Shown here piece by piece: positions 8,599 to 15,886 of a stretch of DNA of 36,322 bases. This DNA comes from Acidobacteriota bacterium (GTDB lineage Bacteria; Acidobacteriota; Blastocatellia; Pyrinomonadales; Pyrinomonadaceae). Every line of letters begins with the position of its first letter. Within the stretch, counting starts at the first letter, position 1. The stretch is from positions 1 to 36,322 of the forward strand of contig JAFAZX010000047.1 of assembly GCA_019239425.1 (NCBI GenBank), read 5' to 3'. The notes below the pieces were generated by a model. The model was given only the letters and a program-made list of their open reading frames with translations, had not been told where the DNA came from and made no database searches. The position numbers and the translations under genes are program-made.

Positions 8599-9075
8599 TC
8601 AACCGAGGAATATCCTGACCAGTTCCTCTAACCCCTTCGCGTCCTCCTCGTCGAATCGATTGAGCGAAGGGCTGTCGAGGTCGAGCACGCCGAGCAGCTC
8701 TTCACCTTTAATCAGCGGGACGACGACCTCGGAGTTCGAGGCCGAGTCGCAGGCGATGTGGCCGGGGAACTCGTGCACGTTTTTGACGACCACAGTCCTC
8801 CGCCCCGCGGCCGCGGTGCCGCAGACGCCGTTACCAAGAGGGATGCGCACGCAGGCGGGCTTCCCCTGAAACGGCCCGAGCACGAGCTGCCCGCCTTTGA
8901 GCAGGTAGAGGCCCGCCCAGTTCAAATCAGGCAGAGAGTAGAAAAGCAGAGACGAGAAGTTCGCCGCGTTGGCGATGAAGTCCTTCTCGCCCTCGATGAG
9001 CGCGCGGAGCTGTGCCGACAGCTCCGCGTAGCTCTCGCCTTTAGTCAACCCTTCGGTCGCAGTCAAAGTGTGCAT
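8599..9075 (-). CDS. msrC: Free methionine-(R)-sulfoxide reductase (GAF domain)
   Basis: A 158-residue single-GAF-domain protein of the fRMsr (YebR/MsrC) family, which reduces free methionine-R-sulfoxide in the cytoplasm. The three family cysteines are present at C75 (ACVRIPLGNG), C85 (GVCGTAA) and C109 (HIACDSAS), and the N-terminal NFSSLLFYSLPDLNWAGLY and the ELLGVLDLDSP end match well. The length is usual. The start is ATG 9073-9075 with GAGGAGG upstream. The stop of the M28 peptidase gene is 13 bases upstream on the same strand, so the two may be co-transcribed, the peptidase first. Confidence 0.93.
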   Translation of the reverse strand: MHTLTATEGLTKGESYAELSAQLRALIEGEKDFIANAANFSSLLFYSLPDLNWAGLYLLKGGQLVLGPFQGKPACVRIPLGNGVCGTAAAGRRTVVVKNVHEFPGHIACDSASNSEVVVPLIKGEELLGVLDLDSPSLNRFDEEDAKGLEELVRIFLG

Positions 9076-9088
9076 CGTCCGCGCCTCC

Positions 9089-10813
9089 TCACTCAGTCCC
9101 CTTCCGCCTCAGCATCTCCTCGCGCCGCGCCTTGAACTCCGTGCCCGGCTTCCACTCGGGATACCTTTCGCCCTCGGCCACGCGCAGGCCCACTTGAAAG
9201 AGCAGCCTCACGTCGTCCACCGCCCCGGCCATGTCCCAGTCCGGCTTCACCTCGTCCGAAGGCTTGTGGTAGTCGCGCTCCGTGTACTCGCGGCGCTTGC
9301 GCGGGCCGTAGTCTTCCGGCTTGTCGACGTAGTCGGCGCCCGAGTGGAGGAAGGTCAGCGCGGGCACGCCGCGCTTCATGAATTCGAGGTGGTCGGAGCG
9401 GTAGAAGAAGCCCTTCTCCGGCTCCGGGTCGGGCCTGACGGTCTTCCCCTGCGTGGCCGCGACCTCCGCGAGCAGGTCTTCGAGCGTCGTGTTGCCGTAG
9501 CCGATGCTCACGACCGACTTCGTGCGCCCCCAGAGGTTCATCATGTCCATGTTGACGTCGGCCAGCGTGCGCTCTAAGGGGTAGAGCGGGTTCTGCGCGT
9601 AGAACTTCGCGCCGAGCAGCCCGGACTCCTCGGCCGTCACGGCGAGGAACAGGACGGAGCGCTTCGGCGGCTTCGGCAGTCGCCTGAAGGCGCGCGCGAT
9701 CTCAAGCATCTCGGCCACGCCCGACCCGTTGTCCAGTGCGCCGTTCCTGATCTGGTCTCCCGCGAGTTTCTCGTCGCGGCCGAAGGCGTCCCAGTGCGCG
9801 CTGTAGACGACGTACTCGTCCTTCAATTTTGGGTCGGAGCCTTCCAGCCTCGCGACGACGTTGCGCGAGTTGACGCGGCGCGACTTCACGGAGAGTCGGA
9901 AGCTCGCCTTCGCGCCGAGCGCCACCGGCTTGAAGTCGCGCCGTGCCGCAGACGCCTTGAGCCTATCGAAGTCCTGCCCCGCGGCGGCGAACAGCTCCCT
10001 CGCGCGATCCAGAGTCATCCAGCCCTCGACCGCGGCGCGCCCCATGTTCTTGTCCGCCGCCTCGATGTCGAAGTTCTCGCCGCCCCAGCCCGAGACGACC
10101 GTCGTATAAGGGTAGCCGGCGGGCCCCGTCTCGTGGACGATGACGCAGGCGGCCGCGCCCTTCTCCGCCGCCATCTCGTACTTGTAAGTCCAGCGTCCGT
10201 AGTAGGTCATGGCCCGGCCCTTGAACGTCTTCTCGTCCAGCTTCGAAGGGTCGGACGGGTCGGGCACGGGCGGGTCGTTGATGAGCATGACGACGGTCTT
10301 GCCACGCACGTCCACGCCCTTGAAGTCGTCCCACCCGTACTCCGGCGCGACCACGCCGTAGCCGACGAAGACCACGTCTGAGTCCTCGACCGAGACTTCC
10401 GGCACGACCCGGCGCGTCACGGCGACGTAGTCGTCCGGCGACTTGAGGTCTATTCTCTTCCCCCCGGCCATGAAGTGTGCCGAAGGGCTGGCCGTCTGGC
10501 CGACGAGCGGCACCGACTGCACGTATGTGCCGTCGGGGTTGCCGGGCTTCAGCCCCAACTTCTGAAACTGCTCGGTGAGGTACTTGACGGTCAACTCTTC
10601 GCCCCGGCTCCCCGGCGCGCGCCCCTCGAACTCGTCCGAGGCGAGCACCTTGATGTGGCGCAGAATCTCCTCGCCGCTCACGCCCGCGAGCGCGGCCTCC
10701 GTCCCCGCGTCCTTCGCCGCCGGCCGGCGCGCCTTCTGCCCCTTCACGACCACCGCCGCCAGACACGCGGCGGCCGCCGCCAACACGCACGCGCCCACGA
10801 AAACTCTTCCCAT
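9089..10813 (-). CDS. M28-family zinc aminopeptidase with PA domain, exported
   Basis: A 574-residue exported metallopeptidase. The N-terminus has a hydrophobic signal/anchor (about residues 4-24). A PA-domain insertion follows (about 130-290, with [20 protein letters not shown]), then the M28 catalytic core: YSAHWDAFG near 340, [12 protein letters not shown] near 360, [13 protein letters not shown] near 395, [11 protein letters not shown] near 420 and [12 protein letters not shown] near 475. These supply the expected two-zinc ligands and the catalytic glutamate. The start is ATG 10811-10813 with GGGAGG upstream. Acidobacteriota carry many such peptidases for scavenging extracellular peptides; the specificity is not readable. 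Confidence 0.93.
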   Translation of the reverse strand: MGRVFVGACVLAAAAACLAAVVVKGQKARRPAAKDAGTEAALAGVSGEEILRHIKVLASDEFEGRAPGSRGEELTVKYLTEQFQKLGLKPGNPDGTYVQSVPLVGQTASPSAHFMAGGKRIDLKSPDDYVAVTRRVVPEVSVEDSDVVFVGYGVVAPEYGWDDFKGVDVRGKTVVMLINDPPVPDPSDPSKLDEKTFKGRAMTYYGRWTYKYEMAAEKGAAACVIVHETGPAGYPYTTVVSGWGGENFDIEAADKNMGRAAVEGWMTLDRARELFAAAGQDFDRLKASAARRDFKPVALGAKASFRLSVKSRRVNSRNVVARLEGSDPKLKDEYVVYSAHWDAFGRDEKLAGDQIRNGALDNGSGVAEMLEIARAFRRLPKPPKRSVLFLAVTAEESGLLGAKFYAQNPLYPLERTLADVNMDMMNLWGRTKSVVSIGYGNTTLEDLLAEVAATQGKTVRPDPEPEKGFFYRSDHLEFMKRGVPALTFLHSGADYVDKPEDYGPRKRREYTERDYHKPSDEVKPDWDMAGAVDDVRLLFQVGLRVAEGERYPEWKPGTEFKARREEMLRRKGTE

Positions 10814-10878
10814 AAGCCTCCCCCCCGTCCGAGGATTTCAAGCCCCCGCTGTCTCCCGGAAAGAGCATACTCTAAACC

Positions 10879-10919
10879 AAAAAAGAAAATGCCCTCAATC
10901 CCACCGATTGAAGGCATTT
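10879..10919 (-). terminator. Intrinsic terminator of tRNA-Pro
   Basis: On the minus strand, five bases after the tRNA, AAATGCCTTCAATC pairs with GATTGAGGGCATTT (14 bp, one G-T) around a GGTGG loop, followed by TCTTTTTT. It ends the tRNA transcript before the M28 gene. Confidence 0.88.
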
Positions 10920-10924
10920 ACTGA

Positions 10925-10998
10925 TCGGGATGCCGAGATTCGAACTCGGGACCTCTCGCACCCCAAGCGAGCGCGCTACCAGGCTGCGCCACATCCCG
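10925..10998 (-). tRNA. tRNA-Pro(GGG)
   Basis: A 74-base cloverleaf on the minus strand. Acceptor CGGGATG (10992-10998) pairs with CATCCCG (10926-10932); the D-loop contains AGCCTGGTAGCGC. The anticodon arm CTCGC/GCGAG encloses TTGGGGT, giving anticodon GGG. The T-arm is GAGTTCGAATCTC. The discriminator is A and CCA is not encoded. The gene has its own promoter and terminator. Confidence 0.96.
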
Positions 10999-11009
10999 TG
11001 ACGGCGTTT

Positions 11010-11038
11010 AGTATCTATGGAAACAGCGATTTGGTCAA
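11010..11038 (-). promoter_or_regulatory. Promoter of tRNA-Pro
   Basis: On the minus strand, TTGACC (11033-11038), a 17-base spacer and GATACT (11010-11015) place the transcription start a few bases before the tRNA 5' end at 10998. This promoter lies inside the 38-bp direct repeat whose second copy, with a damaged -35 (TCGACC), is at 13287-13324. Confidence 0.65.
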
Positions 11039-11050
11039 ATGAGGCGCGGG
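11013..11050. repeat. Direct repeat, left copy (tRNA-Pro promoter side)
   Basis: 32 of 38 bases match the copy at 13287-13324 in the same orientation (shared core TTGGTC[A/G]AATGAGGCGCG). It spans the tRNA-Pro promoter and marks the left edge of the peptide/TPR-HTH segment. Confidence 0.7.
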
Positions 11051-11378
11051 AGACCAGCGCGGCTCTCACGGCGCACCACTTCGCGCCGCCGTCAGATTGG
11101 CGCCTTCCCCCTCCAAAAGGTGAACGGCGGTCTCCTTTTTCTAACGAGAGGATATGGGCGACTTCCCTTAACAGAGCGCCCCTAAAGTCGCTCCGTGCTG
11201 AGATTGTTGAACAGGGCGACAACCGCCCACGCCCTACATGCGCAAAAATTTGTTGCATTCTTCAACCCGTGGCGTTAATGTCCAGCCCGTGAGTGTCTTG
11301 CCTCATTTTGCATTTATTAAGGCACACAAACCCTTAGCCGCCGAAGGGCAGCATGTCTAAGTTAGAATGGTGTGCAGA
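11051..11378. other. Gene-free stretch inside the segment
   Basis: 328 bases without a credible gene. It is less GC-rich than its neighbours. I see no clear promoter, hairpin or RNA. A frame running from here through the tRNA (minus strand) is an artefact. It may be decayed mobile DNA or the 3' untranslated region of the peptide gene. Confidence 0.4.
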
Positions 11379-11615
11379 CTAGAACGCCGCGAGCACGCCC
11401 GCCAGCAGGCTCAGCGCAGCCTCCGTGAGGGTGTATGCTGCCTCGTTCGCCTCGTCGGAGTTGACGATGCCCACAGACGATTCTTGTATCGGCTCTTGCT
11501 CGAAGGTCGCCGGCTGTGAAGGGGGTGGGTTCGGCGTACCGCACTGCATGTCGCCGGCATGGGCAGATACCGACAGTACAATCACTAACAGGGAGACTCG
11601 GATAGACTTTCGCAT
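11379..11615 (-). CDS. Small exported peptide (78 residues), candidate signal peptide precursor
   Basis: The first residues MRKSIRVSLLVIVLSVSAHA are a classic Sec signal peptide with a likely cut after AHA. The mature part would be about 58 residues: a start with one cysteine (GDMQCG), a proline-rich piece (TPNPPPSQP), an acidic middle, and a hydrophobic C-terminus LTEAALSLLAGVLAAF. I recall, without a search, similar short exported peptides in several copies in Acidobacteriota genomes. It is transcribed away from the TPR-HTH regulator, sharing a 120-base upstream region. The start is ATG 11613-11615 with AGAGGCG before it. The function is unknown; the pairing suggests a peptide signal or an exported protein controlled by its neighbour. 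It could also be a small lipoprotein-like surface peptide. Confidence 0.68.
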   Translation of the reverse strand: MRKSIRVSLLVIVLSVSAHAGDMQCGTPNPPPSQPATFEQEPIQESSVGIVNSDEANEAAYTLTEAALSLLAGVLAAF

Positions 11616-11735
11616 CGCTTTCGCCTCTTGTTTCTATGAGTTTTTGGCAGAAGCGCCGCCTCATTTTCTTACAGGGCATGGCGGCTTAAACCTCTCACCG
11701 AAAACACGGTAAGAGATGGGAAGGGCTGACCTCAC

Positions 11736-13205
11736 ATGAATTTAACAGACAACCGCCTGCATGAACTAGATAACCCTTCGCTGACCGCCGACGGGCGCGT
11801 CGGGCTGCGCTGCCGCCTGGCGTCCGACCTCATCCAAGCCGGGCAGTATGAGAAGGCGCCCGAAGCGTTGGGAGACTTCTGGCAGGGGGCCGGCGTGCGC
11901 CCGGATGTCGAAGGGCTGGAAGCGGTCACGGCCGCCGAAGTTCTCTTACAGAGCGGGTCGCTGACGGGCTGGCTGGGAACCAGCAAGAGAATCGAAGGCG
12001 CGCAGGATGCCGCGAAAGACCTGATCAGCGAAGCCCTCAGAACCTTTGAAGCACACGGCCTGAACGAGCGGGTGGCGGAATCTCAATATGAGCTCGGCAT
12101 CTGTTACTGGCGTTCGGGCGCTCTCGATGAGGCGCGGGTGATTCTACAGGAGGCTTTGCGCAGGCTGGGTGAGGGGAATCCCGAACAAAGGGCGAAGATA
12201 CTTATCAGGAGCACGCTCGTCGAAATCAGCGCGGGCAGGTATGGCGAGGCGCTCAGAATTCTTAAAGAGGCGGAGCCGGTCTTTCAAAACACGTCGGACG
12301 CCGTTAAGGGGAGGTGGCACGCGCAGATGGCGCTGGTCTTACGACGGCTGGGAACGGCAGAGGCCCGCGCCGACTACCTCGACCGCGCCGTCATAGAGTT
12401 TACAGCCGCTATTTATCACTTCGAGCAGGCGGGACACCAGAGATACGCCGCCAACAACCTCAACAACATCGCCCCGCTATTCGCCAAGCTCGGCCGGTTT
12501 TCCGAGGCACACGAACACCTCGACCGCGCGCAGATGATATTCACCAAGCTGAGAGACCCCGGCAACCTGGCGCAGGTGGATGAGACGCGGGCGCGGATAC
12601 TGCTCTCTGAAAAGAAATACCGTGAGGCGGCGCGCATCATCGCCAACGTTATCCAGGTCTTAGAGCGTGGCGGCGAGTTCGCCCTGCTCTCCGACGCGTT
12701 GGCGGTGCAGGCCACCGCGGAGGCCCGCCTGGGACGGCATGAGGACTCGCTCTCCACCTTCTGGCGTGCGATAGAGGTCGGGGAGCAGGCCGGCGCGTTG
12801 GAGAGCGCCGGCTTGGCGGCCCTCACGCTGATCGAAGAGCACGGCGCGGCACGGCTCTCCGAAGAGGAGTTGTGCGAGGCCTACACCCGCGCGGACGAAC
12901 TGTTGAAGCGCACTCAGGACGGGGAGACGATAGCCCGCCTGCTCGGCTGCGCACGCCTTATCGCAAGGCGGTTAGGCGTGGTGAGGATGGATAACGGCTT
13001 CCGGCTGCCTCAAGAGGTGCGCCGGTACGAGGCGAGGTTCATCCGCAGCGCGCTGAAAGACGCGGAGGGCCACATCACACACGCCGCGAAGCGTCTCGGC
13101 ATCAACTACCAAACGCTGCAATCTCTCCTCACAAAGCGCCACAAGGGACTTGTGCCCACGCGTCCGAAGCGGTTCAAGAGCATCATCAAAGACCCCAAAA
13201 AATAA
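11736..13205 (+). CDS. TPR-repeat regulator with C-terminal Fis-type helix-turn-helix
   Basis: A 489-residue cytoplasmic protein. Residues 20 to about 400 are helical tetratricopeptide repeats (for example VAESQYELGICYWRSGALDE and RYAANNLNNIAPLFAKLGRF). Residues about 427-475 form a Fis-like helix-turn-helix (HTH_8 type): EARFIRSALKDAEGHITHAA then KRLGINYQTLQSLLTKRH, followed by a basic tail. No sigma-54 AAA+ domain is present, so it is not a normal enhancer-binding protein. TPR plus HTH is the logic of peptide-sensing regulators (RRNPP type), but there the HTH is N-terminal. It diverges from the small exported peptide gene. The start is ATG 11736 with a weak GAAGGG site. The DNA-binding role is inferred; the ligand is unknown. 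Confidence 0.82.
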   Translation: MNLTDNRLHELDNPSLTADGRVGLRCRLASDLIQAGQYEKAPEALGDFWQGAGVRPDVEGLEAVTAAEVLLQSGSLTGWLGTSKRIEGAQDAAKDLISEALRTFEAHGLNERVAESQYELGICYWRSGALDEARVILQEALRRLGEGNPEQRAKILIRSTLVEISAGRYGEALRILKEAEPVFQNTSDAVKGRWHAQMALVLRRLGTAEARADYLDRAVIEFTAAIYHFEQAGHQRYAANNLNNIAPLFAKLGRFSEAHEHLDRAQMIFTKLRDPGNLAQVDETRARILLSEKKYREAARIIANVIQVLERGGEFALLSDALAVQATAEARLGRHEDSLSTFWRAIEVGEQAGALESAGLAALTLIEEHGAARLSEEELCEAYTRADELLKRTQDGETIARLLGCARLIARRLGVVRMDNGFRLPQEVRRYEARFIRSALKDAEGHITHAAKRLGINYQTLQSLLTKRHKGLVPTRPKRFKSIIKDPKK

Positions 13206-13286
13206 GGGCGGCAGAGATGCTCTGATTTTGAACCCTGCGACTCCCTTGCCGGAGAAGCGCACAGGGCTACCCATCCTGCACCTCAC

Positions 13287-13324
13287 ATCTGTTGAAACTG
13301 CGAATTGGTCGAATGAGGCGCGCG
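13287..13324. repeat. Direct repeat, right copy (merR side)
   Basis: The partner of 11013-11050. It ends five bases before the stop codon of the MerR gene (13330). Compared with the left copy the tRNA-promoter -35 reads TCGACC instead of TTGACC. Confidence 0.7.
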
Positions 13325-13329
13325 GAGGT

Positions 13330-13872
13330 TCAGCGGCGGTGTGTGTCGGGGCGCGGGTCGCCGGCTTCGAGGATGAGGAGGATGTCTCGGAGCTGCTCGC
13401 CCAAGCGACGGAGGGCGGCGCGGCCTTCGTCCGTCTGCGGCGGCTGGAGCCGCGGGGCGTAAGCGTTGGGCGCGGGAGGCGGCGGAGCGGGTTCGACGTG
13501 AATCTCTTCGAAGTCGTGCTGAGGTTCTTCGACTTCGGGCGTGGGGGCGGGTTGCGGGCTGCTCAGGGACTGCGCGCCCATCTCGGGGGTAACGACCTTG
13601 AGCTTGCTGGCGCCGCGTATCTCGCTCGTCAGGCGCTTCTTCGCGCCGGCGATGGTGTACTGGTCTTCGTAGAGCAGTTCCTTGATGCGCAGCACCATCT
13701 CCACGTCGCGCTTGCGGTAGGTGCGCTGCCCGGCGCGGTTCTTCTGTGGCGCGAGCATCGGGAACTCAGACTCCCAGTAGCGGAGCACGTGCGCCTGTAT
13801 CCCCGTGATGTCGCACACCTCCCCGATCTTGAAGAAGAGTTTTTCGGGGATGGAGACGGCGGCTCTGTTCAT
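13330..13872 (-). CDS. MerR-family transcriptional regulator
   Basis: A 180-residue DNA-binding protein. The N-terminal winged HTH is intact: [52 protein letters not shown], then [10 protein letters not shown]. The C-terminal half is a proline-rich linker and a short helix ([18 protein letters not shown]) with no sensor cysteines, so this is the small MerR type without a metal-binding pocket. In several bacterial phyla this type sits between pheT/ihf-like genes and a tRNA-Pro (recollection, not searched). Here the tRNA-Pro is 2.3 kb away, beyond the inserted segment. The start is ATG 13870-13872; a GTG eight codons earlier (13894-13896) is possible because no good Shine-Dalgarno precedes either. 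Confidence 0.88.
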   Translation of the reverse strand: MNRAAVSIPEKLFFKIGEVCDITGIQAHVLRYWESEFPMLAPQKNRAGQRTYRKRDVEMVLRIKELLYEDQYTIAGAKKRLTSEIRGASKLKVVTPEMGAQSLSSPQPAPTPEVEEPQHDFEEIHVEPAPPPPAPNAYAPRLQPPQTDEGRAALRRLGEQLRDILLILEAGDPRPDTHRR

Positions 13873-13981
13873 AAGCGAAGGAAGGACGGCGCACACGCGA
13901 TTCCAGAACGTCGACCGGCGCGGACAATGTTAACCGCGCCTCAAACCCCTGTCAACGTTATTGTTAGCGTACGAAGACGCT

Positions 13982-14959
13982 CTATCCCTCGCGCGGGTCG
14001 AGCATGATGAGGCGGTTGACGGGGTCGAAGGTGAGGCGGAACGGGCGCAGCGCGTCGCGGCCGAGGATGACCGGCGCGCCCTTCTCCGCGCGCACGAGCA
14101 GGTCTGTGGGGACGCCGCGCAGCACGAGCGCGCCGACGCTCACGGTCGCCGCGCGCACGCGCCGCGCGTGCACTTCCCCGCCCGCGAGGTCGCGCGAGCC
14201 GCGTCGGCTGCCTTCGGTCTGAATTATCCCGAGCGCGCGCGCGGCCGCGTCGTCGACGGCGAGGCCGAAGCCGGAGCCCGTGTCGAGCAGGGCGCGACGG
14301 CCCTCGGCCAGCATGACGAAGGGGCGGCGCGTGCCGCCTTCCGTGAGCCAGGGGACGACCGCGCCCCCGCGCGGCGCGTCCGACACGCGGAGCGGCTGCG
14401 TGCGCGCGTCGAAGAAGCTGAGCTCGCCAGCGGGAATGTCTATCACGAAGCCGAGCGGGTAGAAGGCCTCGGAAGGATCGAGGACGCCGTCCACGCCTTC
14501 GGGCAGACCAGGCGCGACGACGAAGAGGCCGCGCGCGGGCAGTGTGTTCTCGCGCGAGCCGAGCGCGAGCGCGCGGACGAAAGCCTTCTGCGCGCCGCCC
14601 ACGCTCGCGCCGCTCAGGCCGCCGAGGCGTATGTTCGCGCCGCCAGCCTCGACTTCGACGCGCGCCTCGGACGCCGCGCGCTGCGAGAGCAGCGTCGCGC
14701 CCGCGCCCGTGTCGACGGCGAAGGTGAAAGGGCCTGCCCCGTTGACCCAGGCCCTGACGAGCAGGCCGCGCCCTTCCGACTCGCGAAAGTTGACAGGCGC
14801 AGGGAGCGAAGTCGCGCCGCGCGCCGCCCCTCGACGCTGCCACAGAGAGGAACGGGCGGCCCCGGCCTTCGCAGAGGTCGCCCGCCCGTTTGTCAGCAGC
14901 GCCAGCATGAGCAGAGTCAGAGTCGCGGCCGCGTGTGCCGCCTTCAGACTTCTACGCAT
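13982..14959 (-). CDS. Exported retropepsin-like aspartyl protease
   Basis: A 325-residue protein with a signal peptide (about residues 1-30). Two half-barrels each carry an Asp-Thr-Gly motif: AVDTGAGATLL (83-91) and ALLDTGSGFGL (224-233). The late strand VILGRDALRPFRLTFDPVN matches the hydrophobic-hydrophobic-Gly motif of the family. Two DTG motifs in one chain give a pseudo-dimeric protease of the gag-pre-protease/aspartyl_protease_2 type, which is frequent in Acidobacteriota. It is the second gene of a likely two-gene minus-strand operon, 15 bases after the glycine-zipper gene. The start is ATG 14957-14959. The substrate is unknown. Confidence 0.86.
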   Translation of the reverse strand: MRRSLKAAHAAATLTLLMLALLTNGRATSAKAGAARSSLWQRRGAARGATSLPAPVNFRESEGRGLLVRAWVNGAGPFTFAVDTGAGATLLSQRAASEARVEVEAGGANIRLGGLSGASVGGAQKAFVRALALGSRENTLPARGLFVVAPGLPEGVDGVLDPSEAFYPLGFVIDIPAGELSFFDARTQPLRVSDAPRGGAVVPWLTEGGTRRPFVMLAEGRRALLDTGSGFGLAVDDAAARALGIIQTEGSRRGSRDLAGGEVHARRVRAATVSVGALVLRGVPTDLLVRAEKGAPVILGRDALRPFRLTFDPVNRLIMLDPREG

Positions 14960-14974
14960 CTCGCGTCGCCTCGC

Positions 14975-15559
14975 TTAGTAGTTGCGGTTGCGCTTACGAA
15001 TCTTGTACGTGTAGAGCGCCGAGCCGCCCCCGCCGGCGAGCGCGCCGATGCCTGCGCCCTTCTTGCCGCCGATGAGGCCGCCGAGCAGAGCGCCGCCGCC
15101 CGCGCCCATCGCCACCGTCAGCTTGTCGCGGTGCTTCTGCCAGAAGGAGCGGCCCCTCGTCTGGCCGTAGTCGTAGTAGACGCGGCGCGGGGCGCTGTTG
15201 CGGTAAACGGTGCGCGTGCGGGCCGGGGCCGCGCGATTAACGACGCGAGTCGTCGTCGCCGCGGTCGTCAGGTTCGAGTCGCGCGCCGCGTCGACGCCCT
15301 GCATGAAGCCGTCCTTGAAGGCCGCGCGCTCCTCCTCGGTCATGTTCTTCGTCTCGTTAGCTATCTCGTTGTCGAGCGCCGCCCTCTGTTCGTCAGCCGG
15401 GCTAACGTTCGTCGCCTCACCCGCCACGAGCTGCTTCGGCGCCTCGGCCTTGGCGATCTCGGGGGTGTTGTTGCTCGGGCGCATCACGAACGCGCCGACG
15501 GTGCCGCCGAGCAGTGCCGCCACGAGCGCCACGGGCAGAATCTTGTTCGTCGTCGTCAT
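14975..15559 (-). CDS. Exported/anchored protein with C-terminal glycine zipper
   Basis: A 194-residue protein. An N-terminal hydrophobic segment (about residues 8-26) serves as signal or anchor. The middle is polar, with a helical segment DEQRAALDNEIANETKNMTE and an arginine/tyrosine-rich linker. The C-terminus is a glycine zipper (GAGGGALLGGLIGGKKGAGI to GGGGSALYTYKI), a membrane-inserting motif seen in YMGG-like and Slp-type envelope proteins. The start is ATG 15557-15559 with GAGGAGA about ten bases before it. It probably forms an operon with the downstream aspartyl protease. The function is not known. Confidence 0.75.
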   Translation of the reverse strand: MTTTNKILPVALVAALLGGTVGAFVMRPSNNTPEIAKAEAPKQLVAGEATNVSPADEQRAALDNEIANETKNMTEEERAAFKDGFMQGVDAARDSNLTTAATTTRVVNRAAPARTRTVYRNSAPRRVYYDYGQTRGRSFWQKHRDKLTVAMGAGGGALLGGLIGGKKGAGIGALAGGGGSALYTYKIRKRNRNY

Positions 15560-15835
15560 CGGTCAGTGTCTCCTCTGCTTATCTAATGATCTTTTCGGAC
15601 GCACGTGAATGAGCGTACACGCCGGAGAGAGTGGCAACTGCCGTTCCTCTGCGAAGCGCGCCCGGCATCGCTCCCGACAATCTAGCAAACTCGCCCGCCC
15701 TTGTGTGCAATCCAAAGGCATCGCAACCGTTTTGTCTTCAAATTGTAAGAAGGGGCGCTCGCCGCTCATGCGTAGTCGCACGAACGGCGTACACGATATG
15801 GGGCTGCCCGTTGACGATATCCTCAACGGCTTGGG
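15560..15835. other. Intergenic stretch, little recognisable
   Basis: This lies between divergent genes. I see only a 6-bp inverted repeat, CGTTGA/TCAACG (15809-15828), and no credible gene or RNA. The promoter at 15836-15866 follows. Confidence 0.4.
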
Positions 15836-15866
15836 TTGGACGCTCCCGCATTCCGGACGCTATAAT
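15836..15866 (+). promoter_or_regulatory. Sigma-70 promoter for the aminotransferase gene
   Basis: A perfect -10 TATAAT (15861-15866) with TTGGAC (15836-15841) upstream at a rather long 19-base spacing. Transcription would start near 15873, very close to the start codon. Confidence 0.6.
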
Positions 15867-15886
15867 CCGCGCCGGTAACAGACCAT

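Larger units (their letters stand above)
11013..13324. other. Probable inserted segment between merR and tRNA-Pro
   Basis: A 2.3-kb segment bounded by imperfect 38-bp direct repeats holds the small exported peptide gene and the TPR-HTH regulator, and separates tRNA-Pro from the MerR gene, all of which lie within 3 kb. The left repeat contains the tRNA promoter; the right repeat ends beside the MerR stop codon and has a decayed -35. The reading is an insertion with duplication of the boundary, or recombination between two tRNA-upstream regions. No integrase or transposase is visible. The non-coding left part is noticeably less GC-rich than the surroundings. Confidence 0.45.

Noticed and set aside
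10872..11258. Minus-strand open frame running through the tRNA
   Set aside because: It translates tRNA-Pro, its promoter and its terminator; no protein is made from it.
11013..13324. Integrative element with attL/attR at the tRNA gene
   Set aside because: The repeat covers the tRNA promoter and not the tRNA 3' end, and no integrase is present, so the classical tRNA-site island model is not claimed.
13961..15586. Plus-strand open frame of 541 codons opposite the protease and glycine-zipper genes
   Set aside because: GC-driven shadow. The minus-strand reading has signal peptides, two DTG motifs and ribosome sites.
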